This document shows, piece after piece, positions 47,635-56,423 of a DNA stretch of 64,000 nucleotides. Where the stretch lies: assembly GCF_020708045.1 (NCBI RefSeq), contig NZ_JAJFES010000006.1, forward strand, positions 248,001 through 312,000. The letters are read 5' to 3'. The stretch comes from Massilia sp. IC2-278 (GTDB taxonomy: Bacteria > Pseudomonadota > Gammaproteobacteria > Burkholderiales > Burkholderiaceae_D). The position numbers and the translations under genes were made by a program. The notes beneath the pieces were generated by a model. It worked only from the letters and a program-made list of their open reading frames with translations, had not been told where the DNA came from and did not search any database. Position 1 is the stretch's first letter. Each line of letters starts with the position of its first letter.

Positions 47635-49059
47635 TCAAGCCAGGCGCCCCGCCGGGAAGACATACGGCGCCGTCTCCGCACGCCGGAACGCGCGCCCGAC
47701 CAGGGCTGCGGCAATCGCCATGCTGGCCAGCGCCGCACCCGCCGCGTACGGCAAGCCGCTCGCCCGCTCCAGCGCCATGCCCGCCGCCAGGCTAAGGCCG
47801 AACGACAGCGCACAGCCCAGCAGCAGCCGCCAGCCCAGCAGCCCGCTGCGGTGCGCGTGGTCGCGCAAGGTGGCGGCTACCAGCGGCAGGGTCAGGCAGC
47901 ACAGGCAGGCTTGCTTGAACAGGTTGGCCGCCGAGGCGCCGGTCATCATGCCCAGGCACAGCACGGCGCCCGCCAGCATCGCCCACTCGAGCAGCGCGGT
48001 GCGCAGCAGCGTGACGGCGACCTTGCGGTTGAAGGCGGAGGCGCCGGCCGGCAGCGGCGGCGCCAGGCGCAGCAGGGCCTGTTCGCCCGCCGTGTCCTTC
48101 AGGCGCACGTTGCGCTTCTCGGTGTCGAACATGGCGCCCAGCAGCAGCGGCAGGGCGAATAGCCAGCCGAGGTCGGCGATCAGCTGCTGCGTGTCGGGAC
48201 GGGCATTGGCACGCAGGATGAGCAGCGCCACGCCGGCCAGGGCCAGGATCGACACCAGCACCACGGACCGGTTGACCCAATGGTTGCGCGCGCCCAGCAG
48301 GTGCACCAGCAGGCGGGCACTATTGCGCGCCGCCGTGTCGCGCGCCAGGACCCAGCGGTAGAGCGAGGCATCGAACCGGTTCTGCTTGCGTTCCTTGAAC
48401 TGGCCCGCGGCCGTCGTGCGTTCCAGCTGCAGGGCCTGGGCTTCGCGTGCCACGTAGTGCCGGTCGCCGCCGGCCATGAACATGTGCTGCAGCGCGTAGG
48501 CGCCGAAGGCCAGCATCAGCAGGCACCCAATCGCAAAGCCGATGCCGTGCTGGATACCGTCGACCAGCGCCGGCGGCAGGCTGCGGCTGAAGAAGAACAC
48601 GCCGGCAAAGGCGACCTGCATCCAGCTGCCCGCGCGGTGCCCGCTCTGCCCCAGGCCATACGCGGCAAGCCAGGTGCCGGTGGCCAGCAGGACCAGCGCC
48701 GGCGACAGCTTGGTGCCAAGCGACACCAGCGTGGCAAACGCGATCATGCATGCCCAGGCCAGCACCGTCGATTCGATCAGGCGGCGGCGCAGGCGCGGCA
48801 CCAGGCAGGCGACGGACGGCGTGTTCAGCTTGACGGCGCCAGGCACGAAGTACAGCAGCCAGCCCATCATCGCGCCGCCTACCGCCACACGCAGCGCCGT
48901 ACTGGCGGCCAGCACCGCATCGTCCTTCATGACCATGACCAGGAAGGCCACGAGCAGCGTCAGGAAAGCCGTGAATCCGAGGATCAGCACATCGGCGCGG
49001 GAACGGGCACTGAGCGCCATGCGCCACACCAGCCAGTAGTCCTTCAGCAGGGTTTTCAT
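47635..49059 (-). CDS. ABC transporter membrane protein (YtrA-type operon)
   Basis: Length 474 aa with about ten to twelve hydrophobic segments and few recognisable motifs, for example VLILGFTAFLTLLVAFLVMVM and ALVLLATGTWLAAYGL. It is encoded four bases overlapping the ABC ATPase gene, so it is most likely the permease of that transporter. Substrate unknown; similar GntR-ABC operons in other bacteria respond to cell-envelope stress. No sequence-based family name is claimed. Confidence 0.7.
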   Translation of the reverse strand: MKTLLKDYWLVWRMALSARSRADVLILGFTAFLTLLVAFLVMVMKDDAVLAASTALRVAVGGAMMGWLLYFVPGAVKLNTPSVACLVPRLRRRLIESTVLAWACMIAFATLVSLGTKLSPALVLLATGTWLAAYGLGQSGHRAGSWMQVAFAGVFFFSRSLPPALVDGIQHGIGFAIGCLLMLAFGAYALQHMFMAGGDRHYVAREAQALQLERTTAAGQFKERKQNRFDASLYRWVLARDTAARNSARLLVHLLGARNHWVNRSVVLVSILALAGVALLILRANARPDTQQLIADLGWLFALPLLLGAMFDTEKRNVRLKDTAGEQALLRLAPPLPAGASAFNRKVAVTLLRTALLEWAMLAGAVLCLGMMTGASAANLFKQACLCCLTLPLVAATLRDHAHRSGLLGWRLLLGCALSFGLSLAAGMALERASGLPYAAGAALASMAIAAALVGRAFRRAETAPYVFPAGRLA

Positions 49060-49928
49060 TGCGTCACCTCGATGAACAGGTCTTCCAGGCTGAGCGCCTC
49101 CACGCGCACGCCGCTCTCCTTGCCCAGCTGCGCCAGGCCGGCGCCGCCGTGGGTGATCACGCTGACGCTGCCGTCCGGCGTGCGCTGGCGCCGCAGTTCG
49201 CCGGCCAGCTGCCTGCCGTCGAGCAGCGACGCCGGCCCCACCACGCGGCGCGCGCCTTCGAGCAGCTCGTCGAGACGGCCCTGCAGGGCGATTTTGCCGT
49301 CCTTCAGGAAGGCGAGGTCCAGCGCCACCCGTTCCAGGTCGGACAGGATGTGGGTCGAGAACACCACCGTGGTGCCGCGCTCGATCACGCCGTCGATCAG
49401 CTCGCGCAGGAATTCGCGGCGGCCGACCGGGTCCAGGGCCGACACCGGCTCGTCGAGTACCAGCAGTTCCGGGTCGTGGGCCAGCGCGCGGATGATCGAC
49501 AAACGCTGCTGCTCGCCGCCAGAGAGCTTGCTGATCGGTTTATTTTGCATGAGCTGGTCGAAGCCCCAGCGCGCCAGCAGGCCGTCGACCTTGGCACCGT
49601 TCCAGCGCGGGTACAGGGCCCTGAAGTAATCGAGCATCTGGCGCGGCGTCATCCACTCGAACAGGTCCGACTTCTGCGGCACGTAGCCGATGCGGGCGCG
49701 GGTGGCGTCGGACAGGTGGGCCACGTCTTCGCCATAGACGTGCACCGTGCCCGCATCCGCTTCGCGCAGGCCGAGCAGGCATTCGAGCAGGGTCGACTTG
49801 CCGGCGCCGTTGCGGCCCAGCAGGCCGATCACCTGCCCCGGCATGACCTGCCAGTCGAGCTTGTTGAGGATGGGGACGCTGCCGAACTGCTTGCTGATCG
49901 CGGCGCTCTGGATGATGGCGTTGGTCAT
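49056..49928 (-). CDS. ABC transporter ATP-binding protein
   Basis: Length 290 aa. Walker A is GRNGAGKST (38-46), the Q-loop is YVPQKSDLFEWM, the signature is LSGGEQQRL and Walker B is LLVLDEPVSALDP. The C-terminal 80 residues after the H-loop (VVFSTHILSDLERV) are longer than the minimal domain. Its stop overlaps the permease start, and its start overlaps the GntR gene stop by four bases. It forms a three-gene operon. Confidence 0.92.
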   Translation of the reverse strand: MTNAIIQSAAISKQFGSVPILNKLDWQVMPGQVIGLLGRNGAGKSTLLECLLGLREADAGTVHVYGEDVAHLSDATRARIGYVPQKSDLFEWMTPRQMLDYFRALYPRWNGAKVDGLLARWGFDQLMQNKPISKLSGGEQQRLSIIRALAHDPELLVLDEPVSALDPVGRREFLRELIDGVIERGTTVVFSTHILSDLERVALDLAFLKDGKIALQGRLDELLEGARRVVGPASLLDGRQLAGELRRQRTPDGSVSVITHGGAGLAQLGKESGVRVEALSLEDLFIEVTQ

Positions 49929-50323
49929 GCTTGTTCCTTCAGGATCTGGGTGAAGAGGGAAAGGACGGTGTCGGAATCGAGTTCGAGCTGGCGCGCTTCC
50001 ATGGCTGCGCGCTCCAGGGTGGGACGCAGCAGTTCGGCGCGTTCGTGCGCGCCCGGGGCAGTGCCGGCGCGGGCGGCCACTTCCATGCCCAGGCCGCGGC
50101 GGCGGGTGAGTACGCCTTCCATCTCGAGCAGGCTGTAGGCCTTCGAGACGGTCATCGGGTTCAGGGCCAGGGCCTGGGCGACCTCGCGCACCGAGGGCAT
50201 GCCGTCGCCTGGGGCCATCTGGCCGGCGGCGACCAGGCGTTTGACCTGGTCGACCAATTGGCGGTAGATGGGCTCGGCGGAGCCGGTGGCGATGAAAAAC
50301 AAGTGGGCGGCGTGGGTGGTCAT
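49925..50323 (-). CDS. GntR-family transcriptional regulator, YtrA type
   Basis: Length 132 aa. The winged helix (residues about 12-80; PIYRQLVDQVKRLVAAGQMAPGDGMPSVREVAQALALNPMTVSKAYSLLE, split here) is followed by a short C-terminal part without a large effector domain, as in YtrA-type regulators. It heads the ABC operon, and a perfect inverted repeat 10 bases before its start codon is the likely autoregulatory operator. Confidence 0.9.
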   Translation of the reverse strand: MTTHAAHLFFIATGSAEPIYRQLVDQVKRLVAAGQMAPGDGMPSVREVAQALALNPMTVSKAYSLLEMEGVLTRRRGLGMEVAARAGTAPGAHERAELLRPTLERAAMEARQLELDSDTVLSLFTQILKEQA

Positions 50324-50332
50324 GGTGTATAG

Positions 50333-50354
50333 CTGTATTAGTTACTTAATACAG
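50333..50354 (-). promoter_or_regulatory. Probable operator of the GntR/ABC operon
   Basis: Perfect inverted repeat CTGTATTA-N6-TAATACAG, 22 bases in all, located 10 bases upstream of the regulator start codon. It is AT-rich against a GC-rich background, as typical for YtrA-type operators. Confidence 0.75.
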
Positions 50355-50422
50355 TAGACGTTTACCAAGAGCATGTCAATATGAAATATCAGCAGATCTT
50401 GTCTTAGGTACGCGCCCTCAAC

Positions 50423-50610
50423 GTAGGGTGGGCACTCCGTGCCCACGCGGTTACGTGCGTGGCTGGAGGACATGTGCGGGGAGGTATCGCTCGCGGTGCA
50501 TGCAACGGCCGATACAGCATCTGGCCGGGCTTGAGGATTGGGGGCGAGAGGTCGCGGCTAACGTAGAAAGGAGACGCACGTACCGCGTGGGCACGGAGTG
50601 CCCACCCTAC
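50423..50610. repeat. GTAGGGTGG palindromic repeat, inverted pair (copy 6)
   Basis: Left unit 50423-50451 with inner stem GGGCAC/GTGCCC, and right unit 50581-50610, its near-exact inverse. The two are about 130 bases apart and lie between the GntR promoter and the TerZ-like gene end. The rest of the 380-base interval shows no gene. Confidence 0.9.
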
Positions 50611-50654
50611 GGGAAACGCTGCGTCCAACTGCAGATAGCGCTGCAGCACAGGCG

Positions 50655-50682
50655 AAAAAAAACCGGGGCATCGGCCCCGGTT
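50655..50682 (-). terminator. Rho-independent terminator of the TerD-family block
   Basis: Stem AACCGGGGC (50661-50669) and GCCCCGGTT (50674-50682) with a four-base loop, then a T run on the minus strand. It lies 24 bases after the stop codon at 50706. Confidence 0.88.
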
Positions 50683-50705
50683 CTTGGTACTACACCACCC
50701 GCAGA

Positions 50706-51287
50706 TTACAGATGCGGCGTAATCGACGGCATCAGATCGTCAAACGTACGCCCGCTGGCGTTCTCGCCGATCGCGTGCATCTTCCACTCGCCGTTGTGGC
50801 GGTACAGCTTGGCCATCACCTGCGCGGTGTGGGCGCCCTGCACCGACAGGTCATAGCGCGCCACTTCCTTGTTGCCCGACGCATCGACCAGGCGGCAGTA
50901 GGCATTCTGCACCTGCGAGAAATTCTGGCCGGTGAAGCTGTTCACCGTGAACACCAGCGACTTCACGTTTGCAGGCACGGCGGACAGATCGACGTTGATC
51001 TGCTCGTCGTCGCCATCGCCGGCGCCGGTGCGGTTGTCGCCGGTGTGGACAATGCTGCCGTCCTTGCTCTTCAACTGGCGGAACCAGACCACGTCGACCG
51101 GGCGGTTCGATTCGTCGAACATCACCACCGAGGCGTCGAGGTCGACGCTTTCGGTCTTGCTGCCGAAGCCGAGGAAGCCCTTGGTCTTGATGGCGTCCCA
51201 GCCCAGGCCCATGGTGACACGGGTGAGTGCACCGCCGCCCTCTTTCGAGAGCGAGATTTTCTGGCCTTTTTGCAGACTGACTGACAT
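50706..51287 (-). CDS. TerD-family protein (TerZ-like)
   Basis: Length 193 aa. TerD fold: MSVSLQKGQKISLSKEGG at the start, the calcium-binding acidic stretches VDLDASVVMFDE and HTGDNRTGAGDGDDEQINVDL, and a C-terminal GEWKMHAIGENASG. Members of the tellurium resistance family bind calcium and appear in envelope and stress-response gene sets. It lies in a minus-strand block with an AIM24 protein and another TerD. A cytoplasmic role in stress signalling is likely; the specific function is unknown. Confidence 0.9.
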   Translation of the reverse strand: MSVSLQKGQKISLSKEGGGALTRVTMGLGWDAIKTKGFLGFGSKTESVDLDASVVMFDESNRPVDVVWFRQLKSKDGSIVHTGDNRTGAGDGDDEQINVDLSAVPANVKSLVFTVNSFTGQNFSQVQNAYCRLVDASGNKEVARYDLSVQGAHTAQVMAKLYRHNGEWKMHAIGENASGRTFDDLMPSITPHL

Positions 51288-51303
51288 TGTGTTGCTCCTT
51301 TAA

Positions 51304-51999
51304 TTATTTACCGGGGGTTTGCATCCAGGCCTTGAAGGCGGTGCGGTTACGCGAACACACGTAGACCTTGCCCTTGCCCGAAAAGCGCAGGACCATCCCC
51401 TCGCCACTGGTTTGGCTGTTGATCAGGTTACCCAGGAAGCCGCCGCTGGTGCCGGTCGTGATCGAGATCTCATAGCGCAGCGTGCTGTCCCAGCACACCA
51501 CGTGCGAGTTGTCGATGATCGCATCCTTGCCCGGTTCCACTTCCAGCATCGACATCGACCCGAAGCCCGACACCACCACCTGGCCCTGCCCCGTCGTCTC
51601 GGTGACGAAGAAGCCGCCGCTGTTGGCGAACAGCGCATTGCCGATGCTCTGGGTGCGCACCTTCAGGTCCACGCCCGAGCTGGCGGCGACAAAGGCGCCG
51701 TCGCTGATGATGTAGTGGTTCGGACCGCAGTCGACGATCTGCATCGCGCCCGGCAGGGTCGGCGACAGCAGGCAGTCGCCGTCGCCGCGCGCGGCTTCGA
51801 TGTGCTGCTGGAAGAAGGATTCGCCGTTGGCGAAGGTGCGCATCAGTGCGCTGCCGAGCCCGCCCTTCATCTTGCCTTTCAGGTCGAGCGTCGATTCCAT
51901 CATCACCATCGCGTCGGATTCGCAATAGATGGTCTCGCCCTTCCTCATCGACACGTGCAGGAAGGGGTCGACATCCCCGGTCACGGTAAAAGTTGGCAT
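51304..51999 (-). CDS. AIM24/TIGR00266-family protein
   Basis: Length 231 aa from the ATG at 51999 (MPTFTVTGDVDPFLHV), which has AAGGAAG seven bases upstream; an ATG at 52017 would add six residues and cover that site. Features are ETIYCESDAMVMMESTLDLKG (split here), GGLGSALMRTFANGESFF, GPNHYIISDGAFVA and VYVCSRNRTAFKAWM. It is a beta-rich fold related to TRAP-like domains. Such proteins commonly cluster with TerD genes, as here. Confidence 0.85.
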   Translation of the reverse strand: MPTFTVTGDVDPFLHVSMRKGETIYCESDAMVMMESTLDLKGKMKGGLGSALMRTFANGESFFQQHIEAARGDGDCLLSPTLPGAMQIVDCGPNHYIISDGAFVAASSGVDLKVRTQSIGNALFANSGGFFVTETTGQGQVVVSGFGSMSMLEVEPGKDAIIDNSHVVCWDSTLRYEISITTGTSGGFLGNLINSQTSGEGMVLRFSGKGKVYVCSRNRTAFKAWMQTPGK

Positions 52000-52056
52000 T
52001 GCTAGACTTCCTTTCATGGTGCGGCCCCGGTCGTGGGACCGCGAACCTGTTTTTGA

Positions 52057-52632
52057 TTAAACGTTGACGCCGTAGTTCTTGGCGAGTGGCCCCAGGCCGC
52101 CCTGGAAGCCTTGGCCAATGGCGCGGAATTTCCAGTCGGCGCCGTTACGATACACCTCGCCGAAGATCATTGCCGCTTCGGTCGAGCCGTCTTCCGACAA
52201 ATCGTAGCGGGCGATTTCCGCGTCGCCGTTGGCGTTGATGCAGCGGATGAAGGCCTTGCCGACCATGCCGAAGTTCTGGCGGCGTGCGTCGGCGTCGTGG
52301 ATGGTCACGGCCAGCACGATCTTGTCGACGTCGGCCGGCACCTTGGTCAGGTCGACCGACACGGTTTCGTCGTCGCCTTCGCCGGCGCCGGTGGTGTTGT
52401 CGCCCGAGTGGACGACCGAGCCGTCGGCCGACTTCAGGTTGTTGTAGAAGATGAAGTCGGCGTCGGAACGCACCTTGCCGGACGAGTTCAGCAGGAAGAC
52501 GGCGCCGTCGAGGTCGAAGCCGGCGCCATCGGTGGCGCGGGTATCCCAGCCGAGGCCGACCTTCAGGTTGGTCAGGCCAGGGGCTTCTTTCGACAGGTTG
52601 ACGTTGCCGCCTTTTTGCAGACTGATTGCCAT
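52057..52632 (-). CDS. TerD-family tellurium resistance protein
   Basis: Length 191 aa. A canonical Ter[21 protein letters not shown], the calcium sites [20 protein letters not shown] and [21 protein letters not shown], and the end motif [17 protein letters not shown] good ribosome binding site (TAGGAGAA) is present. It is the first gene of the TerD-AIM24-TerZ group and is probably calcium-binding. Confidence 0.94.
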   Translation of the reverse strand: MAISLQKGGNVNLSKEAPGLTNLKVGLGWDTRATDGAGFDLDGAVFLLNSSGKVRSDADFIFYNNLKSADGSVVHSGDNTTGAGEGDDETVSVDLTKVPADVDKIVLAVTIHDADARRQNFGMVGKAFIRCINANGDAEIARYDLSEDGSTEAAMIFGEVYRNGADWKFRAIGQGFQGGLGPLAKNYGVNV

Positions 52633-52768
52633 GATGTGTTTCTCCTAAAGTTGAGGACTACTTTTTTGAACACCGGGTTATACGCGCAGCGAGCTGGTGT
52701 TCTGCCGCTCGCCGGGCGGTTCTGTGCGGCGTGGCCGCGTTAATCTGTAACGCTGTGCTACTGGTGAG

Positions 52769-52841
52769 ACAGCGTGAACACAGGTGTCCACCCTACAACT
52801 GCGGGGGTTTCGTAGGGTGGACACCTGTGTCCACGCGGTAC
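52769..52841. repeat. GTAGGGTGG palindromic repeat, pair in opposite arrangement (copy 7)
   Basis: Left unit 52769-52796 ends CCACCCTAC. Right unit 52812-52841 begins GTAGGGTGG with inner stem GGACAC/GTGTCC. Here the GTAGGG ends face each other across only 15 bases, the reverse of the other pairs. It lies between two minus-strand genes of the Ter block. Confidence 0.85.
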
Positions 52842-52858
52842 AACTTTTCCGCTATCGA

Positions 52859-52884
52859 GACGGTGGCAACCAACCGCCACCGTC
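52859..52884 (-). terminator. Hairpin after the DUF475 gene, possible terminator
   Basis: Perfect 9-base stem GACGGTGGC/GCCACCGTC with an eight-base loop, 12 bases past the stop at 52896. No T run follows on the minus strand, so an intrinsic terminator is not certain. Confidence 0.45.
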
Positions 52885-52895
52885 CCCTCCCACGA

Positions 52896-53963
52896 TCAAG
52901 CCAACTGCTTCGCTTCCGCCGCTTCCAGCGCGGCATGCTTCTTCTTGTACCGGATCGACGACCACAGCGAGGCGACAATGAAGGCCACACCCGTCAGGCC
53001 GGTGATCAGCTCAGGCACATGCACATGCATACTCACCAGCATGATCACGGCCAGGATACCGATCGCATAGTGCGCGCCGTGCTCCAGGTAGACGAACTCG
53101 TCCAGCGTGCCCTTGCGGACCAGGTACACCGTCATCGAACGCACGAACATCGCACCGATCGCCAGGCCCAGCATGATGATCACGACATCCGAGGTGATCG
53201 CAAACGCGCCGATCACGCCGTCGAAGGAGAACGATGCGTCCAGCACTTCGAGGTACAGGAAGCCGCCGATACCGCCGCGCTTGACCATGTCGCCCACGTT
53301 GCTGCTCTCATCGGACTCGCTCTTTTCCAGCAGGCTGCTGATCATGTCCACGCCGACGTAGACCAGAATGCCCCAGATACCTGCGACCAGGACAATCATC
53401 CTTTGGCCGGCATCAACGAAGGTCGATGCGAACAGCAGCGAAGCCAGGGCCACCATCACCGAGATCGACGAGACCTTGCCCAGTGCGCCGAGCTTTTTCT
53501 CGAAGTTGCCCAGCCAGTGGGTTTCCTTTTCATCGTCCAGCAGGAAGTTCAGGAAGACCAGCAGCAGGAACATGCCGCCAAAGGCTGCCACTTCCGCATG
53601 GTGCGCCGTCAGGTGGCCGGAGAAGGCCTTCGGATCGGTCAGCGCCAGGTTCCAGACTTCGGTGGCACCCAGGTCGGCCGCCACGGCCACGATCACCAAC
53701 GGGAACACCAGGCGCATGCCGAACACGGCAATGATCATGCCCAGGCCCAGGAACAGCTTCAGCCAGAATTCATCCCAGCCCTTCAGCACGGACGCATTCA
53801 CGACCGCATTGTCGAACGACAGCGACACCTCCATGATCGACAGGATGGCGGCAACGCCCACCGCCGTCAGCATGCCGGACATGCCGCCATGGTCGTAACC
53901 CCACCAGGCCGCGAGGCCCATACAGATGACTGTAACGAGGAAAGATCCCCGGAAATGCTTCAT
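52896..53963 (-). CDS. DUF475-family membrane protein (TerC superfamily)
   Basis: Length 355 aa from the ATG at 53963 (MKHFRGSFLVTVICMG), with GAAGGGA upstream. About nine membrane segments. The paired acidic motifs characteristic of TerC-like proteins are present: EVSLSFDNAVVNA and DASFSFDGVIGAFAIT. These proteins are thought to handle metal ions or to associate with TerD-type partners at the membrane. It belongs to the same minus-strand block as the TerD genes, about 260 bases upstream of them, separated by a repeat pair. Confidence 0.88.
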   Translation of the reverse strand: MKHFRGSFLVTVICMGLAAWWGYDHGGMSGMLTAVGVAAILSIMEVSLSFDNAVVNASVLKGWDEFWLKLFLGLGMIIAVFGMRLVFPLVIVAVAADLGATEVWNLALTDPKAFSGHLTAHHAEVAAFGGMFLLLVFLNFLLDDEKETHWLGNFEKKLGALGKVSSISVMVALASLLFASTFVDAGQRMIVLVAGIWGILVYVGVDMISSLLEKSESDESSNVGDMVKRGGIGGFLYLEVLDASFSFDGVIGAFAITSDVVIIMLGLAIGAMFVRSMTVYLVRKGTLDEFVYLEHGAHYAIGILAVIMLVSMHVHVPELITGLTGVAFIVASLWSSIRYKKKHAALEAAEAKQLA

Positions 53964-54039
53964 GTTGTTATCCCTTCTATGTGAAAGTTGATACAACGCA
54001 GTGTAGAGCTGGACGCCTCATAGAAAAAGCGAAGATAAT

Positions 54040-54054
54040 CGAAGTATTACTTCG
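54040..54054. promoter_or_regulatory. Possible LysR-type operator between the DUF475 and NhaR-like genes
   Basis: Inverted repeat CGAAGT-ATT-ACTTCG, 16 bases before the LysR gene start and 77 bases from the DUF475 gene. This is the usual place for an autoregulatory LysR site controlling both divergent genes. Confidence 0.45.
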
Positions 54055-54069
54055 GAAAAACGGAAGAGT

Positions 54070-54978
54070 ATGAAAAACACCGTCACCAATTTCCGTCACC
54101 TGCACTATTTCTGGGTGGTGGCCAAGGAAGGCAGCATCACGCGCGCCGCCGAGCGCCTGGGCCTGGCGGTGCAGACCGTCAGCAGCCAGATTACCCTGCT
54201 CGAGCAGGCCGTGGGAAAATCATTGTTCACCCAGCAAGGCCGACGCTTGACCCTGACCGAAGCCGGCCGCCTGGCACTGGGCTACGCCGACCAGATCTTC
54301 CTGCTGGGCGAGCAGATGCAGGAAGCGCTGGACGGCGCCGGCAATCTGCGCACGCGCCTGACGGTGGGCATCGCCGACTCGCTGCCGAAGCTGACCGCGT
54401 TCCGCTTACTGGAAGTGACCACCCAGCTGAGCACGCCGGTGCGCCTGGTCTGCTACGAAGACCAGCACGACGCTCTGCTGGCCGACCTGGCCCTGCACAA
54501 GCTCGACGTGGTGCTGACCGACCACCCGCTGGCTACCGGCAGCACCCTGCGCGTGTTTTCCCACCTGCTGTTCGAAAGCGAGATGCTGGTGGTCGGCACC
54601 AAGGCACTGGCCGCGCAATGGGGCACGAATTTCCCGCAAGGCCTGAAAGGCGCGCCGTTCCTGCTGCCTACGCGCAATAATGCCCTGCGTGGCCGGATCG
54701 ACGCCTGGCTCGACGTGCACGGCGTGCAGCCCGACGTGGTCGGCGAGTTCGAAGACAACGCCCTGCTGAACACCTTCGGCCGGCGCGGACTCGGGCTGTT
54801 CTTCGCCCCGGCGGCGCTGGCCGCCGACCTGGCCGAGCAGCTCGAAGCCGCGGTCGTGGGCCGCGTGCCGGGCGTGCGCGAGCAGTTCTATGCGATCTCG
54901 AACGAGCGCAAGATCCAGCACCCGGCCGTCGAAGCCATCCTTGCTGCCGTGCATGAAGGAATGCTCGGCGCCGCTTGA
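54070..54978 (+). CDS. LysR-family transcriptional regulator, NhaR-like
   Basis: Length 302 aa. The N-terminal helix-turn-helix FRHLHYFWVVAKEGSITRAAERLGLAVQTVSSQITLLE (quoted in parts) is characteristic of NhaR, followed by a LysR substrate-binding domain. NhaR activates sodium/proton antiporter expression in enterobacteria, but no nhaA is nearby; it is divergent from the DUF475 membrane gene, which may be its target. A candidate operator lies between them. Confidence 0.82.
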   Translation: MKNTVTNFRHLHYFWVVAKEGSITRAAERLGLAVQTVSSQITLLEQAVGKSLFTQQGRRLTLTEAGRLALGYADQIFLLGEQMQEALDGAGNLRTRLTVGIADSLPKLTAFRLLEVTTQLSTPVRLVCYEDQHDALLADLALHKLDVVLTDHPLATGSTLRVFSHLLFESEMLVVGTKALAAQWGTNFPQGLKGAPFLLPTRNNALRGRIDAWLDVHGVQPDVVGEFEDNALLNTFGRRGLGLFFAPAALAADLAEQLEAAVVGRVPGVREQFYAISNERKIQHPAVEAILAAVHEGMLGAA

Positions 54979-55025
54979 GTTGTACAATGCACATCGGCTA
55001 CGCCTTTTATTCACTCACCTTTTAT

Positions 55026-56372
55026 ATGGAAAATATTTTATTTGTCGTTCTGGCGCTGTTTCTCGTTGCACTGAACGGCTTCTTCGTGGCGGCGGAATTC
55101 GGCATCGTCACCCTGCGCAAGACGCGCGTACGGGCAATTGCCAAGACCACCGGCCTGCGCGGCAGCATCCTCTCGAAAGTCCACGGCCAGCTCGACGCCT
55201 ACCTGTCGGCCTGCCAGCTGGGCATCACCCTGGCTTCCCTCGGCCTGGGCTGGGTCGGCGAACCGGCCTTTGCCAGCCTGCTCGAACCCGTGTTCGCCTT
55301 TGTCGGCGTCACGTCCGAGAAACTGATCCACGGTATTTCCTTCGTCATCGCCTTCAGCGTCATCTCCTTCCTGCACATCGTGGTCGGCGAACTGGCGCCG
55401 AAATCGCTGGCGATCCGCATTCCCGAGTCCGTCGCGCTGTGGTGCGCCCTGCCGCTCTACGGTTTCTACTGGGCCATGTACCCCTTCATCTTCGTGCTCA
55501 ATGCCAGCGCCAACATGGTGCTGCGCCTGGCCGGCCTGTCCGGCGCCGGCAGCCACGACACGCATTACTCGACCGAGGAACTGAAGCTGATCCTGCGCAC
55601 GAATACCAGCACCGGCAAGGAAAAGTTCACCCACGACGAGCGCCACATCCTGGCGCAGTCGCTGGAATTCTCGGAAATGGCCGTGTCCGACCTGATGCGC
55701 CCGATTAACGAAGTCATCGCCCTGCACGAAGACCTGTCGATCGAGGAAAACCTGGACACCGTGCGCCGCAACCGCTTCTCGCGCTATCCCTACTTCGACG
55801 AAGAAGGCGAGGAAGTGCTGGGCGTGATCCACCTGAAGGATCTGTTCTTCGCCCAGCAGTCGGGCAAGGACATCGCCGACCTCTCGCAGTTCCTGCGCCC
55901 GGTCGAGACGATCTCGGCGCGCACGCCGGCCCAGGACATCTTCCGCCGCTTCCGCACCGGCGCCCCGCACTTCGCCCTGATCGGCGAAAAAGGCAAGCGC
56001 CCGGTCGGCTTCATCACGCTCGACAATCTGCTGGGCGCGATGGTCGGCGAGATCCGCGACGAATTCCGCCTCAACGAAAACGACTGGCTGCCCCAGGCCG
56101 ACGGCACCTACATCGGCAAGGCCAGCCTGCCGATCTATTCGCTCGAGCGCCTGCTCGGCATCGACATCGACAACGAAGAGATGGGCCTGGACGACGTCGA
56201 ATCCGTCGGCGGCCTGTTGATGGCGAAGCTGGGCGACATTCCGAAGCAGGGCCAGCGCATCGAATTCCCGAAATTCGACGTGGTGGTGAAGAAGACGAAC
56301 GGTCCGCGCATCCTGCTGGTGAAAGTCATTCCGCGCCTGGAACGCGGCGAGGACGAGGACGAGCACAACTGA
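55026..56372 (+). CDS. CorC/HlyC-type membrane protein (CNNM, CBS and transporter-associated domains)
   Basis: Length 448 aa. The start is taken at the ATG 55026 (MENILFVVLALFLVALNGFFVAAEF, four-helix CNNM domain to about residue 190). Two CBS domains (about 210-330; VSDLMRPINEVIAL and LIGEKGKRPVGFITLDNLL) and a C-terminal CorC_HlyC domain (about 350-435) follow. It is an inner-membrane protein likely to take part in magnesium or cobalt handling. It follows the LysR gene by about 50 bases. Confidence 0.88.
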   Translation: MENILFVVLALFLVALNGFFVAAEFGIVTLRKTRVRAIAKTTGLRGSILSKVHGQLDAYLSACQLGITLASLGLGWVGEPAFASLLEPVFAFVGVTSEKLIHGISFVIAFSVISFLHIVVGELAPKSLAIRIPESVALWCALPLYGFYWAMYPFIFVLNASANMVLRLAGLSGAGSHDTHYSTEELKLILRTNTSTGKEKFTHDERHILAQSLEFSEMAVSDLMRPINEVIALHEDLSIEENLDTVRRNRFSRYPYFDEEGEEVLGVIHLKDLFFAQQSGKDIADLSQFLRPVETISARTPAQDIFRRFRTGAPHFALIGEKGKRPVGFITLDNLLGAMVGEIRDEFRLNENDWLPQADGTYIGKASLPIYSLERLLGIDIDNEEMGLDDVESVGGLLMAKLGDIPKQGQRIEFPKFDVVVKKTNGPRILLVKVIPRLERGEDEDEHN

Positions 56373-56423
56373 CGTTATAATCGTTCCATCCGCCCGTCAG
56401 CGATTTCCCAGTTCGAGCAACGC

